NCBI RefSeq assembly: GCF_000716335.1
Contig: NZ_KL591013.1
Location: forward strand, 65,515 to 129,514
DNA: 64,000 bases
Reading direction: 5' to 3'
Origin: Streptomyces sp. NRRL S-118
Lineage (GTDB): Bacteria > Actinomycetota > Actinomycetes > Streptomycetales > Streptomycetaceae
Shown here: piece after piece, positions 27,865 through 37,538 of the stretch
Layout of the letters: each line of letters starts with the position of its first letter
Numbering within the stretch: the first letter of the stretch is position 1
Notes under the pieces: model-generated
The model's input: only the letters and a program-made list of their open reading frames with translations
What the model was told of the DNA's origin: nothing
Database searches by the model: none
Program-made: the position numbers and the translations under genes

Positions 27865-29820
27865 ATGACGATGAGGACGACGATGTTCGACACCGTCCTG
27901 GTGGCCAACCGAGGCGAGATCGCGGTCCGTGTCATCCGTACGCTGCGGGCCCTCGGCATCCGGTCGGTCGCGGTCTTCAGCGACGCGGACGCCGACGCCC
28001 GGCACGTACGGGAGGCGGACACGGCGGTACGGATCGGCCCGCCGGCCGCCGCCGAGAGCTATCTGCGCGTGGACCGGCTCCTGGAGGCCGCGCGGCGCAC
28101 CGGCGCCCAGGCGGTCCACCCGGGGTACGGGTTCCTCGCGGAGAACGCCGCGTTCGCGCGGGCGTGCACGGACGCGGGGCTCGTCTTCATCGGGCCGCCG
28201 GCCGAGGCCATCGCTCTGATGGGTGACAAGATCCGCGCCAAGGAGACCGTGCGGGCCGCCGGTGTCCCGGTGGTGCCCGGCTCCTCGGGCAGCGGACTGA
28301 CCGACGACGAACTGGCCGCGGCCGCCCGCGAGATCGGCATGCCGGTGCTGCTGAAGCCGTCGGCGGGCGGCGGTGGCAAGGGCATGCGGCTCACCCGCGT
28401 CGAGTCGGCGCTTCTGGACGAGATCGCGGCCGCCCGGCGCGAGGCCCGCGCCTCCTTCGGCGACGACACGCTGCTCGTGGAGCGGTGGATCGACCGGCCC
28501 CGGCACATCGAGATCCAGGTGCTGGCGGACGGGCACGGCAACGTCGTCCACCTCGGTGAGCGCGAGTGCTCCCTCCAGCGCCGCCACCAGAAGATCATCG
28601 AGGAGGCGCCGAGCGTCCTGCTCGACGAGGCGACCCGCGCGGCGATGGGCGAGGCGGCCGTGCAGGCGGCCCGCTCCTGCGGCTACCGCGGCGCCGGCAC
28701 GGTCGAGTTCATCGTCCCGGGCGGCGACCCCTCCTCGTACTACTTCATGGAGATGAACACCCGCCTCCAGGTCGAGCACCCGGTCACCGAACTGGTCACC
28801 GGCATCGACCTGGTGGAGTGGCAGCTGCGGGTGGCCGCCGGGGAGCCGCTGGGCTTCGCCCAGGACGACATCCGGCTGACCGGGCACTCCGTCGAGGCGC
28901 GCATCTGCGCCGAGGACCCCTCCCGGGGCTTCCTGCCCTCCGGCGGCACCGTCCTGGCGCTCGACGAGCCGCAGGGCGAGGGCGTGCGCACCGACTCCGG
29001 CCTGAGCGAGGGCTCGGAGGTCTCCAGCCTGTACGACCCGATGCTCGCGAAGGTCATCGTCCACGCGGAGGACCGGCCGACCGCCCTGCGCACGCTGCGC
29101 GCCGCGCTCGCCGGCACGGTCACCCTCGGCGTCCCCACCAACGCCGGCTTCCTGCGACGCCTCCTCGCCCACCCGGACGTCGTCTCCGGCGAGCTGGACA
29201 CCGGCCTGGTCGAGCGGGAGGTGGACGGCCTCGTCCCCGACGGCGTCCCGGAGGAGGTCTACGAGGCGGCCGCGGCCGTCCGGGAGGCCGCGCTGCGGCC
29301 CCGGCCGGACAGCGGCGGCTGGGTGGACCCCTTCTCGGTGCCCAGCGGGTGGCGCCTCGGCGGTGAACCTTCGCCCGTGACGCACTGGTTGCGGGTGGCG
29401 GGGTCCGAACCCGTCGCCCACCGGACCCGGGGCCGGGCGCGGGTCACGGACGACGCGGTCACGGTCACCCTGGACGGCGTCACCCACACCTTCCGCCGCG
29501 CCGGGACGTGGCTCGGCCGGGACGGGGACAGCTGGAACGTCCTGGACCACGACCCCGTCGAGGCATCGCTCAGCCGGGCCGCGCACGGTGGCGCCGACTC
29601 GCTCACCGCGCCCATGCCGGGGACGGTCACCGTCGTCAAGGTCGCCGTCGGGGACGAAGTCGTCGCCGGTCAGGGGCTGGTCGTCGTGGAGGCGATGAAG
29701 ATGGAGCACGTCATCTCCGCCCCGCACGACGGCACCGTCGCCGAGCTGGACGTCACGCCCGGCACCACCGTCGCCATGGACCAGGTCCTGGCCGTGGTCG
29801 TCCCGAAGGAGGAGGAATGA
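27865..29820 (+). CDS. accA1: acyl-CoA carboxylase biotin carboxylase/biotin carrier subunit
   Basis: 651 residues. Biotin carboxylase domain ([23 protein letters not shown]-grasp glycine loop [25 protein letters not shown]) fused to a C-terminal carrier domain with the biotinylation motif EAMKMEH. Two-domain alpha subunits of this kind pair with AccD1 in methylcrotonyl-CoA carboxylase. Starts at 27865, 27871 or 27883 are all in frame; the first has GAGGGGA at good distance. Its stop overlaps the hmgL start (ATGA), so they are coupled. Confidence 0.93.
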   Translation: MTMRTTMFDTVLVANRGEIAVRVIRTLRALGIRSVAVFSDADADARHVREADTAVRIGPPAAAESYLRVDRLLEAARRTGAQAVHPGYGFLAENAAFARACTDAGLVFIGPPAEAIALMGDKIRAKETVRAAGVPVVPGSSGSGLTDDELAAAAREIGMPVLLKPSAGGGGKGMRLTRVESALLDEIAAARREARASFGDDTLLVERWIDRPRHIEIQVLADGHGNVVHLGERECSLQRRHQKIIEEAPSVLLDEATRAAMGEAAVQAARSCGYRGAGTVEFIVPGGDPSSYYFMEMNTRLQVEHPVTELVTGIDLVEWQLRVAAGEPLGFAQDDIRLTGHSVEARICAEDPSRGFLPSGGTVLALDEPQGEGVRTDSGLSEGSEVSSLYDPMLAKVIVHAEDRPTALRTLRAALAGTVTLGVPTNAGFLRRLLAHPDVVSGELDTGLVEREVDGLVPDGVPEEVYEAAAAVREAALRPRPDSGGWVDPFSVPSGWRLGGEPSPVTHWLRVAGSEPVAHRTRGRARVTDDAVTVTLDGVTHTFRRAGTWLGRDGDSWNVLDHDPVEASLSRAAHGGADSLTAPMPGTVTVVKVAVGDEVVAGQGLVVVEAMKMEHVISAPHDGTVAELDVTPGTTVAMDQVLAVVVPKEEE

Positions 29821-30830
29821 CCACCGGACCCACCGGAGCCACCGGACCCACCGAACCCGCGGGAGCCACCCGGCCCGCGGGACCCGCGGGGCTCCCGATG
29901 ACCGTGCCCGCGCCCGGTCTCCCCGCTCGTGTGCGGATCCACGAGGTCGGCCCGCGCGACGGTCTGCAGAACGAGCAGGGCACCGTCCCCACCGAGGTGA
30001 AGGCCGAGTTCATCCGGCGGCTGGCCGCCGCGGGCCTGACCACCGTGGAGGCGACCAGCTTCGTGCACCCCAAGTGGGTGCCCCAGCTGGCGGACGCCGA
30101 GCAGGTGTTCCCGCTCGTCCGGGATCTCGAAGGCGTACGCCTGCCGGTGCTCGTGCCCAACGAGCGCGGCCTGGACCGGGCGCTGGCCCTCGGGGCCCGG
30201 CACGTCGCCGTGTTCGCGAGCGCCACCGAGTCGTTCGCGAAGGCCAACCTCAACCGCACCGTGGACGAGTCGCTCGACATGTTCCAGCCCGTCGTGACCC
30301 GGGCCATGGAGGCGGGCCTGACGGTGCGCGGTTATCTGTCCATGTGCTTCGGCGACCCGTGGGAGGGGCCCGTCCCCGTCGCCCAGGTGGCCCGCGTGGC
30401 CCGCCGGCTGAGGGAGATGGGCTGCGACGAGCTGAGCCTCGGCGACACCATCGGCGTGGCCACCCCCGGTCACGTACGGGAGCTCCTCACCGCGCTGAAC
30501 GACGCCGGGATCCCGGTGAGCGCGCTCGCCGTGCACTTCCACGACACCTACGGCCAGGCCCTCGCCAACACCCTCGCCGCGCTCCAGCACGGCGTAACCA
30601 CCGTGGACGCCTCGGCGGGCGGCCTCGGCGGCTGCCCGTACGCCAAGTCCGCCACGGGCAACCTCGCCACCGAAGACCTCGTGTGGATGCTCCACGGCCT
30701 CGGTATCGACACCGGGGTCGACCTCGGCCTGCTCACCGCCACGAGCGTGTGGCTGGCCGGCCGGCTGGGCCGTCCCAGCCCCTCCCGCACCGTCCGCGCC
30801 CTCGCCGGCGCCGCCTCCCACAAGGAGTGA
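29817..30830 (+). CDS. hmgL: hydroxymethylglutaryl-CoA lyase
   Basis: 337 residues. It cleaves HMG-CoA into acetyl-CoA and acetoacetate, the last step of leucine degradation. TIM-barrel motifs are intact: [12 protein letters not shown] near the start, [11 protein letters not shown], and the lyase signature [16 protein letters not shown] with the catalytic Cys. The first 27 residues are a low-complexity Gly-Pro-Thr-rich extension ([20 protein letters not shown]) not seen in ordinary lyases; an internal ATG at 29898 would start at the normal boundary. GGAGGA precedes ATG 29817, which supports the long form. Confidence 0.93.
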   Translation: MTTGPTGATGPTEPAGATRPAGPAGLPMTVPAPGLPARVRIHEVGPRDGLQNEQGTVPTEVKAEFIRRLAAAGLTTVEATSFVHPKWVPQLADAEQVFPLVRDLEGVRLPVLVPNERGLDRALALGARHVAVFASATESFAKANLNRTVDESLDMFQPVVTRAMEAGLTVRGYLSMCFGDPWEGPVPVAQVARVARRLREMGCDELSLGDTIGVATPGHVRELLTALNDAGIPVSALAVHFHDTYGQALANTLAALQHGVTTVDASAGGLGGCPYAKSATGNLATEDLVWMLHGLGIDTGVDLGLLTATSVWLAGRLGRPSPSRTVRALAGAASHKE

Positions 30831-30837
30831 CCGACCC

Positions 30838-31998
30838 ATGTCACTGGACCACCGGCTCTCACCGGAGCACGAGGAACTGCGCCGCACCGTGGAGGAGTTC
30901 GCCCACGAGGTCGTCGCACCGAAGATCGGCGACTTCTACGAGCGCCACGAATTCCCCTACGAGATCGTCCGGGAGATGGGGCAGATGGGCCTGTTCGGCC
31001 TGCCCTTCCCGGAGGAGTACGGCGGCATGGGCGGGGACTACCTCGCCCTCGGCATCGCCCTCGAAGAGCTCGCGCGCGTCGACTCGTCCGTGGCCATCAC
31101 CCTCGAGGCGGGCGTCTCGCTCGGGGCGATGCCGCTGTACCGCTTCGGCACCGAGGAGCAGAAGCAGCAGTGGCTGCCGCGCATGTGCAGTGGCGAGATC
31201 CTGGGTGCGTTCGGCCTGACGGAGCCCGAGGGCGGCTCGGACGCGAGCGGGACGAAGACGACGGCCCGCCGCGAGGGTGACGAATGGGTCATCAACGGAT
31301 CGAAGTGCTTCATCACCAACTCCGGTACGGACATCACCGGCCTGGTCACGGTCACCGCCGTCACCGGCCGCACCCCGGAGGGCAAGCCGCTCATCTCGTC
31401 CATCATCGTGCCGTCCGGCACCCCGGGGTTCACGGTGGCCGCGCCCTACTCCAAGGTGGGCTGGAACGCCTCGGACACGCGCGAGCTGTCCTTCTCCGAG
31501 GTCCGGGTGCCCGTCACCAACCTGCTGGGCGAGGAGGGCCGCGGGTACGCGCAGTTCCTGCGCATCCTGGACGAGGGCCGTATCGCCATCTCGGCCCTGG
31601 CGACCGGGCTGGCGCAGGGGTGCGTGGACGAGTCGGTGAAGTACGCCAAGGAGCGGCGGGCGTTCGGGCGCCCCATCGGAGACAACCAGGCCATCCAGTT
31701 CAAGATCGCCGACATGGAGATGCGGGCGCACATGGCCCGCATCGGCTGGCGTGACGCCGCCTCCCGGCTGGTGAGCGGCGAGCCCTTCAAGAAGGAAGCG
31801 GCGCTGGCGAAGCTGTACTCGTCGACGGTCGCGGTGGACAACGCCCGCGAGGCGACCCAGATCCACGGCGGCTACGGCTTCATGAACGAGTATCCGGTGG
31901 CCCGCATGTGGCGCGACTCCAAGATCCTGGAGATCGGCGAGGGCACCAGCGAGGTGCAACGCATGCTGATCGCACGCGAGTTGGGGCTTTCGGCCTGA
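30838..31998 (+). CDS. acdH: branched-chain acyl-CoA dehydrogenase
   Basis: 386 residues. FAD enzyme with the complete family fold (FGLTEPEGGSDASGTKTT; YGFMNEYPVARMWRD; EIGEGTSEVQRMLIARELG). The Glu in IGEGTSE is at the usual catalytic position of short/branched-chain enzymes, whereas true isovaleryl-CoA dehydrogenases carry Ala or Gly there. This fits the known broad-range AcdH of Streptomyces, which serves valine, isoleucine and leucine degradation. Fourth gene of the acc operon, seven bases after hmgL, and followed by a terminator. Confidence 0.92.
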   Translation: MSLDHRLSPEHEELRRTVEEFAHEVVAPKIGDFYERHEFPYEIVREMGQMGLFGLPFPEEYGGMGGDYLALGIALEELARVDSSVAITLEAGVSLGAMPLYRFGTEEQKQQWLPRMCSGEILGAFGLTEPEGGSDASGTKTTARREGDEWVINGSKCFITNSGTDITGLVTVTAVTGRTPEGKPLISSIIVPSGTPGFTVAAPYSKVGWNASDTRELSFSEVRVPVTNLLGEEGRGYAQFLRILDEGRIAISALATGLAQGCVDESVKYAKERRAFGRPIGDNQAIQFKIADMEMRAHMARIGWRDAASRLVSGEPFKKEAALAKLYSSTVAVDNAREATQIHGGYGFMNEYPVARMWRDSKILEIGEGTSEVQRMLIARELGLSA

Positions 31999-32011
31999 CG
32001 CAGACCGACAC

Positions 32012-32050
32012 GGCGGGCCCGGCCGGGGAGGACCCCGTGCCGGGCCCGCC
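32012..32050 (+). terminator. terminator of the acc-hmgL-acdH operon
   Basis: Perfect 12-bp arms GGCGGGCCCGGC and GCCGGGCCCGCC with a 15-base loop, 14 bases after acdH. Confidence 0.75.
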
Positions 32051-32131
32051 GCCGTTGGCGCGGGAGCCGTCGCCGCGGCGGGCACCGCGGGCCCCGGACG
32101 AATATGTCAGGGGCACCCTCTGGACAAGTCC

Positions 32132-32150
32132 TGAGGTTAGGCTAACCTAC
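32132..32150. promoter_or_regulatory. iron box upstream of desE
   Basis: TGAGGTTAGGCTAACCTAC matches the 19-bp DmdR1/IdeR-type iron box (consensus TTAGGTTAGGCTAACCTAA) at all but three positions. It lies 51 bases upstream of the desE start, so desEF should be repressed by iron. Confidence 0.9.
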
Positions 32151-32200
32151 CTTCGAACTTGCCCAGGCCGATCATCGGCTCGTACGAAAGCGATCCCGCC

Positions 32201-33253
32201 ATGCCCAGCAACGCCCGAGCCACTCATCTCACCCGTCGTGGTCTGCTCGCCGCAGGCGGTGCCTTCGGGCTCGGCGCCGCGCTCGTCGCGTGCGGCACCG
32301 ACACCGGCAAGGGCGACAAGGACTCCGGCGCCGCCGCCGGCAAGTCAGGTCCGTTCACCTTCAAGGACGACCGCGGCAAGGCCGTCGAGCTGAAGTCCAC
32401 CCCGAAGAACATCGTGGCCTTCACCGGCATGGCCGCCGCACTCCACGACTTCGGTGTCGAGGTCAAGGGAGTCTTCGGCCCGACGTACGTCGAGGACCCG
32501 AAGACCAAGAAGCGCACGCCCGACGTCCAGGCCGGCGACCTCGACATCGACAAGGTCGAGGTCATCGGCAACACCTGGGGCGAGTTCAAGATCGAGGAGT
32601 ACCTCAAGCTCCAGCCCGAGCTGCTCATCACGGACATGTGGGAGAAGGACCAGCTCTGGTACGTGCCGGAGGAGCAGAAGGACAAGATCCTCAAGATCGC
32701 GCCGAGCGTGGCCCTGTGGGCGGCCGACGCCACCATGCCCAAGGTGCTCCAGCGTCACGTCGACCTGGCCGCGGCGCTCGGGGCCGACGTCAAGGCGAAG
32801 AAGATCCAGGACGACAAGGCCCGCTTCGAGAAGGCGGCCGCGCGGCTGCGCCAGGCCGCCAAGGCCAAGCCGGGGATCAAGGTCCTGATCGGCTCCGCCG
32901 CGGCCGACCTGTTCTACGTCTCCACCCCGGCCCGGCCCAGCGACACGCTGTACTTCAAGGAGCTCGGCGTCAACCTGGTCACGCCCAAGAAGCTGGACCA
33001 GGGCGGCTGGTTCGAGAGCCTGAGCTGGGAGAACGTCGACACGTACCAGGCCGACATCATCCTGCTGGACAACCGCTCCTCCGCGCTCCAGCCCGAGGCC
33101 CTCAAGTCCAAGCCGACCTGGGCACAGCTGCCCGCCGTCAAGGCCGGCCAGGTCGTCCCGCGTGTGACCGAGCCCGTCTACTCGTACGGCAAGTGCGCCC
33201 CGATCCTCGAGGACCTCGCCAAGGCGATCGAGAACGCCAAGAAGGTGGCCTGA
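32201..33253 (+). CDS. desE: ferrioxamine-binding lipoprotein
   Basis: 350 residues from ATG 32201 (MPSNARATHLTRRGLLAAG). It has a twin-arginine motif and a lipobox (ALVAC), so it is exported and lipid-anchored. The rest is a periplasmic-binding-protein-type siderophore receptor (PKNIVAFTGMAAALHDFGV to VPRVTEPVYSYGKCAPILED). It lies beside the desferrioxamine biosynthesis operon and behind an iron box, as for Streptomyces DesE, which captures ferrioxamine for ABC uptake. No permease genes are present here, so it must use transport genes elsewhere. Confidence 0.93.
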   Translation: MPSNARATHLTRRGLLAAGGAFGLGAALVACGTDTGKGDKDSGAAAGKSGPFTFKDDRGKAVELKSTPKNIVAFTGMAAALHDFGVEVKGVFGPTYVEDPKTKKRTPDVQAGDLDIDKVEVIGNTWGEFKIEEYLKLQPELLITDMWEKDQLWYVPEEQKDKILKIAPSVALWAADATMPKVLQRHVDLAAALGADVKAKKIQDDKARFEKAAARLRQAAKAKPGIKVLIGSAAADLFYVSTPARPSDTLYFKELGVNLVTPKKLDQGGWFESLSWENVDTYQADIILLDNRSSALQPEALKSKPTWAQLPAVKAGQVVPRVTEPVYSYGKCAPILEDLAKAIENAKKVA

Positions 33254-33258
33254 CCCCG

Positions 33259-34140
33259 ATGACGACAGCCGAGACCGTCCCGTTCCGCTTCTTCGCCCTC
33301 CAGGTCGACCGGACGCGGCGGCTCGGCCCGTCGCTCGTCCGCGTCACCTTCACGGGCGTGACCGCCGGGGAGCTGAAGGGCTTCGCCTCGGGCGGCCGCG
33401 ACCAGTCGCTGTCCCTGTTCCTGCCGCACCCCGGCCAGCCGGAGCCGGTCCTGCCGCCGCTGGACACCGACGACCTGTACGCGGTCCTCGGCGCCTGGCG
33501 CGCCATGCCCGACGACGTACGGGCCGTCATGCGCTCGTACTCCGTGCGCGAGCAGCGCCTGACCGAGGACGGGACGACCGAGGTCGACATCGACTTCGCC
33601 GTCCACGAGGACGGCGGACCGGCCTGCCGCTGGGCCCAGAACGCCACCGCGGGCGACCGCGTGGTCGTCCTCGGCCCGGCCGTCGCCGACAACACCGGTG
33701 TGCGCTTCCGGCTCCCCGAGGACGCCGACGAGGTGCTGATCTGGGGCGACGAGACGGCGCTGCCCGCCGCCTCGTCGATCCTGGAGTCGCTGCCGGCGGG
33801 CCTGCGGGCCCAGGTGTGGCTCGAAGTGCCGTACGCGGCGGACCGCCTGGAGCTGGCGACGGAGGCGGACGCGACCGTCACCTGGCTCGTCCGGGAGGAG
33901 GGCGCGCCCGGTGCCGTCGAGGCCGTGCGCGCCACCGAGCTGTGGGGCTCCGCGCCGTACGCCTGGATCGCGGGCGAGTCCGGGTCGGTCAAGGCGCTGC
34001 GCCGCCACCTGGTGAACGAGCGCGGACTGGACCGCAGGCGCGTGACGTTCGTCGGTTACTGGCGCAAGGGCCTGAGCGAGGACGCCCTGCGCGAGGCGCC
34101 GGAGCCGTCCGACGACGAGCCGTCCGGCGACGCGGCGTAA
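33259..34140 (+). CDS. desF: siderophore-interacting protein (ferric reductase type)
   Basis: 293 residues from ATG 33259. N-terminal FAD-binding domain with RSYSVRE and a C-terminal NAD(P)H-reductase-like domain (YAWIAGESGSVKALRRHL; YWRKG). Family members release iron from ferric siderophores by reduction in the cytoplasm. It follows desE by five bases and shares its iron box, so it most likely reduces imported ferrioxamine. The gene name follows use in Streptomyces. Confidence 0.87.
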   Translation: MTTAETVPFRFFALQVDRTRRLGPSLVRVTFTGVTAGELKGFASGGRDQSLSLFLPHPGQPEPVLPPLDTDDLYAVLGAWRAMPDDVRAVMRSYSVREQRLTEDGTTEVDIDFAVHEDGGPACRWAQNATAGDRVVVLGPAVADNTGVRFRLPEDADEVLIWGDETALPAASSILESLPAGLRAQVWLEVPYAADRLELATEADATVTWLVREEGAPGAVEAVRATELWGSAPYAWIAGESGSVKALRRHLVNERGLDRRRVTFVGYWRKGLSEDALREAPEPSDDEPSGDAA

Positions 34141-34200
34141 CGCAGATCACGTTGTAACTGCCGTGCCCCGTGGGGGGCGAGGGAAGATTGCGCGTTGAAC

Positions 34201-34219
34201 TTAGGTTAGGCTAACCTCA
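34201..34219. promoter_or_regulatory. iron box upstream of desABCD
   Basis: TTAGGTTAGGCTAACCTCA matches the iron box consensus at 17-18 of 19 positions, 77 bases upstream of the desA start. Confidence 0.92.
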
Positions 34220-34295
34220 GTTCGAACGTCGCCCCTCGCCCCCCTCTCCATGTCCCGGGGGGCCGACAACCCCCCTGTCCCCGGAAGGACATCGC

Positions 34296-35738
34296 ATGCG
34301 CTCGCACCTGCTCAATGACGCGACGGCGGACCAGTACCGGCGCTGTGTCACCGAAGGAGTCGAGCGGGTGGCGACCAAACTCGCCTCCACCCAGCGGCCG
34401 TTCACCGGCGTCACCCCGGACGAGCTGGCGCCCCTCGTCGCCGCGGTCGACCTCGACCAGCCGCTCGGCGACGCCTCCGCCGCGCTCGACGAGCTGGAGC
34501 AGGTCTACCTGCGCGACGCCGTCTACTTCCACCACCCCCGCTACCTCGGCCACCTCAACTGCCCGGTCGTCATCCCGGCGGTGCTCGGCGAAGCGGTCCT
34601 CTCCGCCGTCAACTCCTCGCTGGACACCTGGGACCAGAGCGCGGGCGGCACCCTCATCGAGCGCCGCCTGATCGACTGGACGGCCGGCCGCATCGGCCTG
34701 GGCCCCGCCGCCGACGGCATCTTCACCAGCGGCGGTACGCAGTCCAACCTCCAGGCGCTGCTCCTCGCCCGCGAGGAGGCCAAGACGGACGACCTGGCGA
34801 AACTGCGGATCTTCACCTCCGAGTGCAGCCACTTCAGCGTCCAGAAGTCCGCCAAACTCCTCGGCCTGTCCCCGCAGGCGGTCGTCGCCGTCCCCACCGA
34901 CCGCGACAAGCGGATGCAGTCCGTCGCCCTCGCCGCCGAGCTGGAGCTGTGCGCCGCCCAGGGCCTGACGCCGATGGCGATCGTCGCCACCGCCGGCACC
35001 ACCGACTTCGGCTCCATCGACCCGCTGCCCGAGATCGCCGAACTGGCCGCCCAGTACGGCGCCTGGATGCACGTCGACGCCGCCTACGGCTGCGGTCTGC
35101 TGGTCTCCCCCACCCGCCGCGGGCTCCTCGAGGGCATCAAGCGCGCCGACTCCGTCACGGTCGACTACCACAAGTCCTTCTTCCAGCCGGTCAGTTCCTC
35201 CGCCGTGCTGGTCCGGGACCGGGCGACGCTCCGCCACGCCACGTACCACGCGGACTACCTCAACCCGCGGCGCACCGTGGAGGAGAGGATCCCCAACCAG
35301 GTCGACAAGTCGCTGCAGACCACCCGCCGCTTCGACGCGCTCAAGCTCTGGATGACGCTGCGCGTCATGGGCGCGGACGGCGTCGGGCAGCTCTTCGACG
35401 AGGTCTGCGACCTCGCCGCGGCCGGCTGGGACCTGCTCGCCGGCGACCCGCGCTACGACGTCGTCGTCCAGCCCTCCCTGTCCACCCTGGTCTTCCGCTA
35501 CATCCCGGCCGACGTCACCTCCCCCACGGAGATCGACCGCGCCAACCTGCACGCCCGCAAGGCGCTGTTCGCCTCGGGCGAGGCCGTGGTCGCCGGTACG
35601 AAGGTCGACGGCCGCCAGTACCTCAAGTTCACCCTGCTCAACCCTGAGACGACCGTGCACGACATCGCCGCCGTCCTCGACCTGATCGCCGGCCACGCCG
35701 AGCAGTACCTTGGAGAGAACCTTGTCCACGCCTCTTGA
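34296..35738 (+). CDS. desA: lysine decarboxylase, desferrioxamine biosynthesis
   Basis: 480 residues. PLP-dependent group II decarboxylase that makes cadaverine from lysine. The PLP lysine is K293 in [21 protein letters not shown] holds the Asp that contacts the PLP nitrogen. GGAAGG precedes the ATG. First gene of a four-gene operon desABCD with overlapping ends, under an iron box. Confidence 0.95.
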   Translation: MRSHLLNDATADQYRRCVTEGVERVATKLASTQRPFTGVTPDELAPLVAAVDLDQPLGDASAALDELEQVYLRDAVYFHHPRYLGHLNCPVVIPAVLGEAVLSAVNSSLDTWDQSAGGTLIERRLIDWTAGRIGLGPAADGIFTSGGTQSNLQALLLAREEAKTDDLAKLRIFTSECSHFSVQKSAKLLGLSPQAVVAVPTDRDKRMQSVALAAELELCAAQGLTPMAIVATAGTTDFGSIDPLPEIAELAAQYGAWMHVDAAYGCGLLVSPTRRGLLEGIKRADSVTVDYHKSFFQPVSSSAVLVRDRATLRHATYHADYLNPRRTVEERIPNQVDKSLQTTRRFDALKLWMTLRVMGADGVGQLFDEVCDLAAAGWDLLAGDPRYDVVVQPSLSTLVFRYIPADVTSPTEIDRANLHARKALFASGEAVVAGTKVDGRQYLKFTLLNPETTVHDIAAVLDLIAGHAEQYLGENLVHAS

Positions 35739-36984
35739 TTTCATCGGTATCGGACTGGGTCCGTTCAACCTCGGCCTCGCCTGCCTGACGGAGCCGATCG
35801 ACGAGCTGAACGGCCTCTTCCTGGAGTCCAAGCCGGACTTCGAGTGGCACTCGGGAATGTTCCTCGAAGGCGCCCACCTCCAGACGCCGTTCATGTCGGA
35901 CCTCGTCACCCTCGCCGACCCGACGTCGCCGTACTCCTTCCTCCAGTACCTCAAGGAGAACGGCCGGCTGTACTCGTTCTACATCCGCGAGAACTTCTAT
36001 CCGCTGCGGACCGAGTACAACGACTACTGCCGCTGGGCCGCCGCCAAGCTGAGCAGCATCCGCTTCGGCACGACCGTGACGACGGTCGAGTTCGACGAGG
36101 AGGCGGGTCTGTACGCGGTCGCCACCGAGGGCGGAGAATCGTTCCTGGCCCGCCACCTCGTGCTGGGTACCGGCACCCCGCCGTACATCCCGGACGCCTG
36201 CCGGGACCTGGAGGGCGACTTCATCCACAACTCGCGCTACCTCCCCCACAAGGAAGCGCTGCAGAAGAAGAAGTCGATCACCCTCGTCGGCAGCGGCCAG
36301 AGCGCGGCGGAGATCTACTACGACCTGCTCGGCGAGATCGACGTCCACGGCTACAAGCTGAACTGGGTCACCCGCTCCCCGCGGTTCTTCCCGCTGGAGT
36401 ACACCAAGCTCACCCTGGAGATGACCTCCCCGGAGTACATCGACTACTTCCACGCCCTGCCGGAGGCCACCCGCTACCGGCTGGAGACGCAGCAGAAGGG
36501 CCTGTTCAAGGGCATCGACGGCGAGCTGATCGACGCGATCTTCGACCTGCTGTACCAGAAGAACATCGCCGGCCCGGTCCCGACCCGCCTGCTCACCAAC
36601 TCGTCGCTGAACACCGCGACGTACGAGAACGGCACGTACGTCCTCGGCCTGCGCCAGGAGGAGCAGGGCAAGGACTACGAGATCGAGACCGAGGGCCTGA
36701 TCCTGGCCACCGGCTACAAGTACGTCACGCCCGCGTTCCTGGAGCCGGTGCGCGACCGCATCCGCTGGGACGGCCAGGGCCGCTTCGACGTCGCCCGCAA
36801 CTACTCCATCGACACCACCGGCCGCGGCATCTTCCTGCAGAACGCCGGCGTGCACACCCACTCGATCACCAGCCCCGACCTGGGCATGGGCGCCTACCGC
36901 AACGCGTACATCATCGGCGAACTGCTGGGCTCCGAGTACTACCCCGTCGAGAAGACCATCGCGTTCCAGGAGTTCTCCGTATGA
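35722..36984 (+). CDS. desB: cadaverine N-monooxygenase, desferrioxamine biosynthesis
   Basis: 420 residues from TTG 35722. Flavin N-hydroxylating monooxygenase that converts cadaverine to N-hydroxycadaverine. FAD motif [12 protein letters not shown] lies at the N-terminus, an NADPH motif [13 protein letters not shown] in the middle, and ATGYKY near the C-terminus. The rare TTG start is supported by GGAGAG four bases upstream and means a 17-base overlap with the end of desA. A TTG four codons upstream is less likely. Confidence 0.94.
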   Translation: MSTPLDFIGIGLGPFNLGLACLTEPIDELNGLFLESKPDFEWHSGMFLEGAHLQTPFMSDLVTLADPTSPYSFLQYLKENGRLYSFYIRENFYPLRTEYNDYCRWAAAKLSSIRFGTTVTTVEFDEEAGLYAVATEGGESFLARHLVLGTGTPPYIPDACRDLEGDFIHNSRYLPHKEALQKKKSITLVGSGQSAAEIYYDLLGEIDVHGYKLNWVTRSPRFFPLEYTKLTLEMTSPEYIDYFHALPEATRYRLETQQKGLFKGIDGELIDAIFDLLYQKNIAGPVPTRLLTNSSLNTATYENGTYVLGLRQEEQGKDYEIETEGLILATGYKYVTPAFLEPVRDRIRWDGQGRFDVARNYSIDTTGRGIFLQNAGVHTHSITSPDLGMGAYRNAYIIGELLGSEYYPVEKTIAFQEFSV

Positions 36985-37538
36985 GCACCACCACGACCCG
37001 CGCCATCGGGACCTTCGCGTTCCGGCCCCTCGACCCGCTCGCGGACGGCGAACTGGTCCACTCCTGGGTCACCCACCCCAAGGCCGCCTTCTGGCTGATG
37101 GGGGACCACTCCGTCGCCGACGTGCAGCGCGAGTACATGGCGATCGCCGCCCACGAGCACCACGACGCCTTCATCGGGCTGCACGACGGCGAGCCGGCCT
37201 TCCTGATGGAGCGCTACGACCCCGCGAAGGTCGAGCTGGTCGGCCTGTACCAGGCGCGGCCCGGCGACGTCGGCATGCACTTCCTGGTCGCCCCGACCGA
37301 CACCCCGCTGCACGGCTTCACGCGCGCCGTCATCACCGCCGTGATGGCCGAGCTGTTCCGCGATCCGGCCACCGAGCGGGTCGTCGTCGAGCCCGACGTC
37401 CGCAACGAGGCCGTCCACGCCCTGAACGCGGCCGTCGGTTTCGAGATCGTCGAGCGGATAGCCAAGCCGGAGAAGGACGCGTACCTCAGCGTGTGCACCC
37501 GCGAGCAGTTCCTGGCCGCCGTGGGGGCCGCCCGATGA
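36981..37538 (+). CDS. desC: acyl-CoA N-acyltransferase, desferrioxamine biosynthesis
   Basis: 185 residues. GNAT-fold acyltransferase (related to IucB) that acylates N-hydroxycadaverine with succinyl- or acetyl-CoA to give hydroxamate building blocks. Typical segments are [25 protein letters not shown] and [20 protein letters not shown]. The ATG overlaps the desB stop by four bases, indicating coupling. Confidence 0.93.
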   Translation: MSTTTTRAIGTFAFRPLDPLADGELVHSWVTHPKAAFWLMGDHSVADVQREYMAIAAHEHHDAFIGLHDGEPAFLMERYDPAKVELVGLYQARPGDVGMHFLVAPTDTPLHGFTRAVITAVMAELFRDPATERVVVEPDVRNEAVHALNAAVGFEIVERIAKPEKDAYLSVCTREQFLAAVGAAR

